Source: Patescibacteria group bacterium
Lineage (GTDB): Bacteria; Patescibacteriota; Patescibacteriia; UBA9934; GWF2-40-263
NCBI GenBank assembly: GCA_018814025.1
Contig: JAHJAM010000007.1
Span: 1-32,602 of the forward strand
Direction: 5' to 3'
Length of the DNA stretch: 32,602 bases
Each line of letters opens with the position of its first letter. Positions within the stretch are counted from its first letter, which is position 1. Under the pieces are notes generated by a model. The model was not told where the DNA came from. It ran no database searches and saw only the letters and a program-made list of their open reading frames with translations. This document shows, piece after piece, positions 29,249-32,602 of the stretch. The translations under genes were made by a program, and so were the position numbers.

Positions 29249-29270
29249 CGCACCGGTTGGTGCGTTTTTT
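29249..29270 (+). terminator. Terminator of the trmB-like gene
   Basis: CGCACC (29249-29254) pairs with GGTGCG (29259-29264) around GGTT, then six T. Confidence 0.9.
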
Positions 29271-29276
29271 ATTTTG

Positions 29277-29435
29277 TCATCCACCGCCAAGACCGCAGTG
29301 CATGTTGGGTTTGATGGCGAAGATGTTGTTGTGGAACGGATGGGTGTCTTTTGACGCTTGAATTGGCTTCAGATCATCGGTGGTCGATTCAAAGTCGTGA
29401 GCACTAAGATTGGGGTTGATGATTAGGAAAAACAT
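29277..29435 (-). CDS. Small protein behind a structured leader
   Basis: This 52-residue protein (start MFFLIINPNLSAHDFESTTD, end NMHCGLGGG) has no recognised family. Support comes from upstream DNA: a good minus-strand promoter, a leader of about 110 nt, and GAGG 5 nt before this ATG. An adjacent ATG at 29438 is an alternative start. A short hydrophobic beginning is followed by a polar middle with several histidines. A single cysteine before GLGGG at the end may matter, as in small processed peptides, but this is speculation. It is convergent with the trmB-like gene. A chance frame cannot be excluded. Confidence 0.45.
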   Translation of the reverse strand: MFFLIINPNLSAHDFESTTDDLKPIQASKDTHPFHNNIFAIKPNMHCGLGGG

Positions 29436-29438
29436 CAT

Positions 29439-29546
29439 TGCCTCGCTTTGAGGCCTCGGACGGAACACACTATGTGCGCCATCACTCCGGCCTCGGGAAT
29501 CCGGGCCAGTCCTGTACTGGCCTGGGCCGCTGCTTTGAAGAAGCGA
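29439..29546 (-). promoter_or_regulatory. Candidate riboswitch-like leader with switchable ribosome site
   Basis: Read on the minus strand, GAGGC (29444-29440), containing the Shine-Dalgarno, can pair with GCCTC (29454-29450), masking it. The same region as GGCCTC (29455-29450) can instead pair with GAGGCC (29494-29489), enclosing a hairpin made by GATGG (29483-29479) with CCGTC (29463-29459) and CACA with TGTG. That would free the ribosome site. A separate strong hairpin GGCCAGT/ACTGGCC (29522-29504) lies upstream. Two exclusive stems sharing one strand is the classic riboswitch expression platform. I cannot name the aptamer class. Confidence 0.5.
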
Positions 29547-29552
29547 CTGAGA

Positions 29553-29581
29553 AATATATCAGGATTGAGGGGATTTGTCAA
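29553..29581 (-). promoter_or_regulatory. Minus-strand promoter of the structured leader
   Basis: On the minus strand TTGACA (29581-29576), a 17-bp spacer and TATATT (29558-29553), with TGA directly before the -10, form a near-consensus promoter. It starts near 29546 and reads left through the structured leader. Confidence 0.75.
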
Positions 29582-29718
29582 GGGTTTTGGCTAAGATGAC
29601 GGAAAATACGGATAAATATGGGAAAATATCCGAATAGTCCGTGTTTGTTCTTGATAACAGCCTTTGATTGATATTTAGCCTATTTTTAGCGATATTTCCG
29701 GGTGGTGTCTGGATACCC

Positions 29719-29747
29719 TTGACAAAATGGATTTCCCGTGGTAGCTT
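29719..29747 (+). promoter_or_regulatory. Plus-strand promoter of a short transcript
   Basis: TTGACA (29719-29724), 17 bp and TAGCTT (29742-29747) predict a start near 29754. The unit ends at the terminator at 29853-29894. Confidence 0.6.
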
Positions 29748-29753
29748 ATGCCG

Positions 29754-29894
29754 TTCTGCCGGAACTCCGGGAGAGCACCTCGGGTTAATACCCGCGGATA
29801 TGGGGAAAGAAGAGGAGAGAGTCATGGCCCCCATGCTGGCTATGTGAAGTAAAAGACCTGTTCGCGTCCTTCATTGGATCGTTCAGGTCTTTTT
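29754..29894 (+). ncRNA. Short transcript with a 7-codon ORF and terminator
   Basis: The predicted RNA of about 140 nt has hairpins CCGG/CCGG (near 29759-29770) and CGGGT/ACCCG (near 29780-29794). A strong AGAGGAG then precedes ATG at 29824, giving the peptide MAPMLAM with stop at 29845-29847. AAGACCTG (29853-29860) pairs with CAGGTCTT (29884-29891) and T residues end it. CTCC or CCTC in the upstream hairpins could pair with the ribosome site. No plus-strand gene follows, so it is not an attenuator of a neighbour. It may be a dual-function small RNA, or just a tiny-peptide gene. Confidence 0.5.
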
Positions 29895-29927
29895 ATTTGA
29901 AGACAAAAATTGTTCATAAAACAAATC

Positions 29928-30115
29928 CACCCTTGAATCCTGCCTTAGGCGACTGCTACGAGAGCAGGTCCCAAGACAAGATTCAAGGGTGAATTGTTAG
30001 GACGGTTTGAGGCGTCCAATCCTCTGGGGAAAGAGGTTGTGGAATTTTCATTCCACACTCTTGGCCATGAAGGTTTCATGAGCAAGAGTGTGGCGGGGAG
30101 TCAGAACGACTCCCC
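29928..30115. ncRNA. Run of six perfect hairpins, candidate structured RNA
   Basis: Six stems follow one another: CACCCTTGAATC (29928) with GATTCAAGGGTG (ends 29991); GGACG/CGTCC (30000-30017); CCTCT/AGAGG (30021-30036); GTGGAAT/ATTCCAC (30039-30056); CACACTCTTG (30054-30063) with CAAGAGTGTG (30083-30092) plus inner CATGA/TCATG; and GGGGAGT/ACTCCCC (30095-30115). Stems four and five share 3 nt and are partly exclusive. No coding frame is credible. It could be a plus-strand RNA or the 3' region of the minus-strand gene ending at 30144; on the minus strand the last hairpin is followed by a T-rich stretch. Confidence 0.55.
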
Positions 30116-30143
30116 GAGAGGTGGGAAAAGAACAGGTGCCAGG

Positions 30144-30851
30144 CTAGCGCATGGTGCCGCTGACGCTCTGGTGCGCCATGGCCCTGGCCTTATTCCGTGC
30201 CTTCTTCTCCAGGATCGCTTGCTGCCTGGCCGCGATCTTGGCCTGGCGCTCCGCGATCTTGGCGCGGACCGCCTCCTTTCTGGCCGCGATCTTGGCCTGG
30301 CGAGCGTTCAGTGGGCTCAGCGGAGCCGGACCAGGCTCGGGAGTGGCCGAACGCGCATCTTGGTGCGCTTGTTTGGCATCCTTCTTAACCTGCTTTTTCT
30401 CCGCGGCCCGGATCTTTTTCGCGAAAGCCGCGTGGATGGCCTTGGACTTGGCGTCCTCGTCGCCGCCCTGGGCCGCACGCAACTTCGCCTGTTCCTCCTT
30501 GATGATGGCCTTGTATTGGTCCTCTTCGACCTTCAACATGGCCGCCTCGAGCTTTTTTTTGTCCGCCAGCTTCTTGCCGACGGTTGCCCCCCACGTCTTC
30601 TTGAAGAAGGGCTTGATCAGCAGAGGGATGGGGCCGATCGGGCAGGTGAGGAACCACCATTTGAAGATCGATACCTTGATCTTCGGGAGGAGTGGGACCA
30701 GGTTGAAAACCGTTTTCAGGAAAGCCAGAAGGCCGGCTGCGAATAAAGTGCCCATGATCCACTGGGCCCAGTAGTCGGTCCAGGAGTCCGAGGACCCGAA
30801 CATTCCCTTGGTCACCAGCCACGAAAATAACATTCGCAGATAACCCATCAT
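30144..30851 (-). CDS. Membrane protein with long basic coiled-coil tail
   Basis: This 235-residue protein has hydrophobic segments at about 28-55 (WAQWIMGTLFAAGLLAFLKTVFNLVPLLP) and 62-82 (IFKWWFLTCPIGPIPLLIKPFF). An alanine-, lysine- and arginine-rich coiled coil then runs from 90 to 235 with internal repeats (RQAKIAAR appears twice, with KEAVRAKIAE between). The tail would lie in the cytoplasm and could bind nucleic acid or other proteins. GGAGG lies 3-6 nt before two adjacent ATG codons (30851 or 30848). A TATAAT at 30918-30913 provides its own promoter. GC-rich, unlike the genes to the left. No known family. Confidence 0.7.
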   Translation of the reverse strand: MMGYLRMLFSWLVTKGMFGSSDSWTDYWAQWIMGTLFAAGLLAFLKTVFNLVPLLPKIKVSIFKWWFLTCPIGPIPLLIKPFFKKTWGATVGKKLADKKKLEAAMLKVEEDQYKAIIKEEQAKLRAAQGGDEDAKSKAIHAAFAKKIRAAEKKQVKKDAKQAHQDARSATPEPGPAPLSPLNARQAKIAARKEAVRAKIAERQAKIAARQQAILEKKARNKARAMAHQSVSGTMR

Positions 30852-30867
30852 TATCCTCCGGTTGGTA

Positions 30868-30962
30868 AACAGGCTTTCGGCCTGTTGTTTGTTTTTCCAG
30901 GTTCAGACGACAATTATATCATCGTCTCAATTTTGGACCCCATCGTCAGGACGACGATGGGG
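30868..30962 (-). promoter_or_regulatory. Promoter and hairpins between two minus-strand genes
   Basis: On the minus strand, TGA-TATAAT (-10 at 30918-30913) lies 62 nt before the membrane-protein gene. A perfect 10-bp hairpin CCCCATCGTC/GACGATGGGG (30938-30962) lies upstream, after the previous gene, without a T tract. A 7-bp hairpin AACAGGC/GCCTGTT (30868-30886) is in the new leader; on the plus strand it is followed by a T-rich run. Confidence 0.5.
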
Positions 30963-30987
30963 ATAGTAGGTAGGGAAAGGGGGGGGT

Positions 30988-31662
30988 TCAGCTGGACAGG
31001 CAGGCGGCCAGGCGGGCCATGACCTTCTGGTTGAGGTCGTCGATGACCTTGCCGTAGAGGGCGGGTCGTCCGTTGCTGTCGCGATCGCGCAGGCGAACCT
31101 TGCCAACCGCGGCCATGAGCTCCATGCCGAGCGTGGGCGCGCTCTTGGCATCCCAGCTCTCGATGAAGCGCTCGACGCTGCGGCCGAACGGCTCGTAGCG
31201 GACGGTGCCGTCCTTGATGTTGCCCGGGTCCAGCTTGACCAGCTGGGCCGGGACGTTGAACTTCTCGCCCCACGTGATGAGGAAGCGGGAGGTGTCGGTG
31301 AACTGCCCGTGCTCTTCGTCGGCCTGGCTCTGGACCAGCTGGTCGGTCAGCTCCTGGGCCTTCTTGAGCGCGGCGTCCAGGGTGGCCTCCATGTTGCCGG
31401 TGCGGAGCAGTTCGCACCCGACGGTGCTGACCACGATCCTGAAGATCGCGCCGCGGTCGATGCTCTTGCCCTTGCGGCTCTCGATCTGGGGCGCGGGGGC
31501 GGGCTTGGCGTCCTGGGGCAGGCCCTGCACGCCGTTGAAGACGTTGGTGGCGCCTTCGGTGGGCAGGATGCCGCCGGACTGGACCGGGGCCTTCTTGGCG
31601 CGGGGCTTGCGGGCGGGGGTGGCGGGCTCGGTCTGCGAATTGGTCTTGCTCTCGGTAGCCAT
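30988..31662 (-). CDS. Hypothetical GC-rich protein
   Basis: This 224-residue protein starts at ATG 31662 with GGAGG 6 nt upstream; the longer in-frame extension to 31821 runs through the intergenic hairpin and is discarded. Residues 1-75 are low-complexity and basic/proline-rich (ATPARKPRAKKAP, AKPAPAPQIESRKGK), probably disordered. Residues 80-224 form a compact mostly helical domain (GAIFRIVVSTVGCELLRTGNMEATLDAALKKAQELTDQL). No known family or motif. Context is a run of unknown minus-strand genes. Shadow frames on the other strand are a by-product of high GC. Confidence 0.65.
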   Translation of the reverse strand: MATESKTNSQTEPATPARKPRAKKAPVQSGGILPTEGATNVFNGVQGLPQDAKPAPAPQIESRKGKSIDRGAIFRIVVSTVGCELLRTGNMEATLDAALKKAQELTDQLVQSQADEEHGQFTDTSRFLITWGEKFNVPAQLVKLDPGNIKDGTVRYEPFGRSVERFIESWDAKSAPTLGMELMAAVGKVRLRDRDSNGRPALYGKVIDDLNQKVMARLAACLSS

Positions 31663-31717
31663 CTGTAACCTCCGTGGTTGGCGTTGTGGATGTGCTGGTC
31701 CTGTTCGGTAATTTCCG

Positions 31718-31756
31718 TCCAGGAGTCTGGTGGCGTGGACCAACAGGCTTCTGGAC
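31718..31756 (-). other. Intergenic hairpin between small minus-strand genes
   Basis: GTCCAGGAG (31718-31726) can pair with CTTCTGGAC (31748-31756) with one wobble or mismatch. It lies between the 45-residue gene and the 224-residue gene and has no T tract. Confidence 0.35.
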
Positions 31757-31765
31757 GAATGCCAA

Positions 31766-31903
31766 TTAACGATCGTTTGTTTGTTGTTCCTGATACATCT
31801 TGACCAAACTTTCCGGATCAACAGTCTTCCAATCCAAACCGTTTTGCACGGCGTATTGGCGAGCCTCGATCAAGAGTTCAAAGGGAATATTGTTGAGAGT
31901 CAT
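31766..31903 (-). CDS. Small protein, 45 residues
   Basis: The short frame encodes MTLNNIPFELLIEARQYAVQ followed by NGLDWKTVDPESLVKMYQEQ and a polar end. The composition is that of a real soluble protein: two amphipathic helices separated by a turn (NGLDWKTVDPES). The ribosome site is weak. It follows a hairpin repeat that also precedes the next gene upstream, so both may share a control element. Family unknown; an HTH-like or UBA-like mini-domain is possible from the helix-turn-helix pattern, without proof. Confidence 0.5.
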   Translation of the reverse strand: MTLNNIPFELLIEARQYAVQNGLDWKTVDPESLVKMYQEQQTNDR

Positions 31904-31948
31904 AAGATGTTTCCAGTATCAGATGACGAGTTAACCTCTTCATCTCAT

Positions 31949-31985
31949 ATCTGATCCCCACCGCTTCGGAAGAAGTGCGGTGGGG
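31949..31985 (-). repeat. 37-nt hairpin repeat, copy 1
   Basis: This segment matches 32389-32425 at 36 of 37 positions. CCCCACCGC (31956-31964) pairs perfectly with GCGGTGGGG (31977-31985), with a 12-nt loop. It lies 46 nt upstream of the 45-residue gene on the minus strand and just past the stop of the 118-residue gene. Confidence 0.75.
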
Positions 31986-31998
31986 TTAGTAGGAGAAG

Positions 31999-32355
31999 TT
32001 ACGCGGGAGTATCAAACAGGATGTGTGAAAGCTGAACCCAGACTTCCAGATTTCTTTCACTGTCCCGATTTCGTTTTTTTGGATTATTGGAACGCTCACA
32101 CCTCTCTTTCTCTTTGATTTCGGCGCGGATGAGTCTGTCGTAACAGTCTTCATACGGATAAATTCTTTCCGCCTTAGCGAAATCCCTGCGGCGCCGGGCG
32201 AACTGCAGGAGCTCGTGACTCCTGACTTTGTGGCCAAGAGTCTGGTTCATGACACAAATCGACGGCACCCAGAGCTGGCGCCTCTGTTTGTGAATGTTGT
32301 CCACTTTCCACTCCTTTTGGTTGGGCTTGTTTGGTTCTGGATAAAAGATGTTCAT
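31999..32355 (-). CDS. Hypothetical protein, 118 residues
   Basis: The protein begins MNIFYPEPNKPNQKEWKVDN and has a charged helical centre (RSHELLQFARRRRDFAKAERIYPYEDCYDRLIRAEIKEKERCE). It then has a basic linker (NNPKKRNRDSERN) and a hydrophobic end. It is rich in Arg, Lys and Glu. No family is recognised. The start has only a weak ribosome site, and other frames overlap it (31986-32237, 32174-32401), so the call rests on length and composition. It lies between two copies of the hairpin repeat. Confidence 0.5.
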   Translation of the reverse strand: MNIFYPEPNKPNQKEWKVDNIHKQRRQLWVPSICVMNQTLGHKVRSHELLQFARRRRDFAKAERIYPYEDCYDRLIRAEIKEKERCERSNNPKKRNRDSERNLEVWVQLSHILFDTPA

Positions 32356-32388
32356 CCAGATCTGAAACGGTGAAATTCGCCGTCTCGG

Positions 32389-32425
32389 ATCTGATCCCCA
32401 CCGCTTAGGAAGAAGTGCGGTGGGG
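32389..32425 (-). repeat. 37-nt hairpin repeat, copy 2
   Basis: CCCCACCGC (32396-32404) pairs with GCGGTGGGG (32417-32425). The loop differs from copy 1 by one base. It lies 34 nt upstream of the 118-residue gene and 20 nt after the stop of the right-edge gene. Confidence 0.75.
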
Positions 32426-32445
32426 AAGTTGAAGGTGGAAAAGGA

Positions 32446-32602
32446 CTAGCGGGCGGCAGCGTTCTTGAAGGCGCTACCGTAGCTGAAGCGGCCGCGGGAG
32501 CGCAGGCGCAGCATCTCGAGGCGCTGGCGCTGCTCCTTCTCGGCCTTGATCTGCTCGGCCTGGGCGGTGGCGCAGGCGGCGCGTTCGGCCTCGATGACGC
32601 GC
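32446..32602 (-). CDS. C-terminal part of a coiled-coil-like protein (runs off the window)
   Basis: Only the last 51 codons are visible, read from the right edge to the TAG at 32446-32448. They encode an alanine-, glutamate- and arginine-rich helix (VIEAERAACATAQAEQIKAE, then KEQRQRLEMLRLRSRGR) ending FSYGSAFKNAAAR. The helix has heptad-like spacing, suggesting a coiled coil. Composition is GC-rich like the other minus-strand genes here. Function unknown. Confidence 0.55.
   Translation of the reverse strand, partial: RVIEAERAACATAQAEQIKAEKEQRQRLEMLRLRSRGRFSYGSAFKNAAAR

Noticed and set aside
28981-29253. 90-residue minus-strand frame containing GVDSNQRPL
   Set aside because: It is antisense to the trmB-like gene and its hairpin. 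This peptide type is a familiar false translation of tRNA-like 3' ends.
29559-29834. 91-residue minus-strand frame
   Set aside because: It overlaps two opposing promoters and the short transcript, has no ribosome site, and its composition is not protein-like.
30914-31765. 283-residue minus-strand frame rich in Arg, Gly, Pro and His
   Set aside because: It is the shifted shadow of the GC-rich 224-residue gene, which has a ribosome site and normal composition.
31986-32237. 83-residue minus-strand frame overlapping the 118-residue gene
   Set aside because: It is shorter, with poorer composition. I prefer the other frame, but neither is certain.

Overview
The window looks like a chromosomal segment of a candidate-phyla-radiation bacterium (Patescibacteria, Parcubacteria-like). 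The evidence is gene content and style: compact genes, a short TsaB, a short divergent MetK, DUF4012 and DUF4015 membrane-anchored proteins, a TM0106-type nuclease, TrmB, MreB and several glycosyltransferases. The genetic code reads as standard bacterial. Taxonomy is inferred, since no rRNA gene lies in the window.

Positions 1-4133 hold the most unusual locus, a compact CRISPR-Cas system of type V character. A Cas1 reduced to its alpha-helical catalytic part (436-1188, minus strand, no Cas2 nearby) faces away from a GC-rich two-gene operon. That operon encodes a 101-residue basic helical protein and, with an ATGA overlap, a 656-residue Cas12-like protein. The latter keeps the RuvC fold and zinc finger, but all three RuvC acidic residues appear replaced (S455, H539, G631). 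Two mini CRISPR arrays flank the genes in the same orientation. Each has two full 34-nt repeats, two 30-32-nt spacers and a truncated third repeat. Each follows a nearly identical leader of about 250 bp, yet the repeats of the two arrays differ at 9 of 34 positions. The leader contains a segment complementary to the repeat, so a tracrRNA-like element may be transcribed on the same RNA as the array. The system resembles a naturally nuclease-dead, RNA-guided binder with its own adaptation integrase.

Positions 4132-5900 carry two small minus-strand genes, a candidate small RNA with its own promoter and terminator, lexA with an autoregulatory-looking operator, and REP-like inverted repeats running up to metK. 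Positions 5900-15964 are core and envelope genes: metK, small membrane and zinc-ribbon proteins, a lipoprotein cyclophilin, a DUF4015 glycosidase-like protein, two paralogous zinc-ribbon microproteins, a TM0106 nuclease, a C39-like peptidase, a 4-TM holin-like protein, pyrH, then rplJ-rplL behind an L10-type leader with an attenuator. Positions 16005-29187 hold a large membrane protein, a winged-helix regulator, tsaB, an MscS-like helix protein, and a surface-polysaccharide and cell-shape block (three GT2 enzymes, one GT4, DUF4012, mreB) ending in a TrmB regulator.

From 29190 to the right edge the window becomes accessory. It has a region of about 900 bp rich in RNA structure: a minus-strand promoter followed by a leader whose alternative pairings could mask or free the ribosome site of a 52-residue protein; a plus-strand promoter, 7-codon ORF and terminator; and a run of six hairpins. 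It then has five minus-strand genes of unknown function, two of them preceded by the same 37-bp hairpin repeat. Many genes in the window have a -10 box about 9 nt before the start codon, pointing to leaderless mRNAs.
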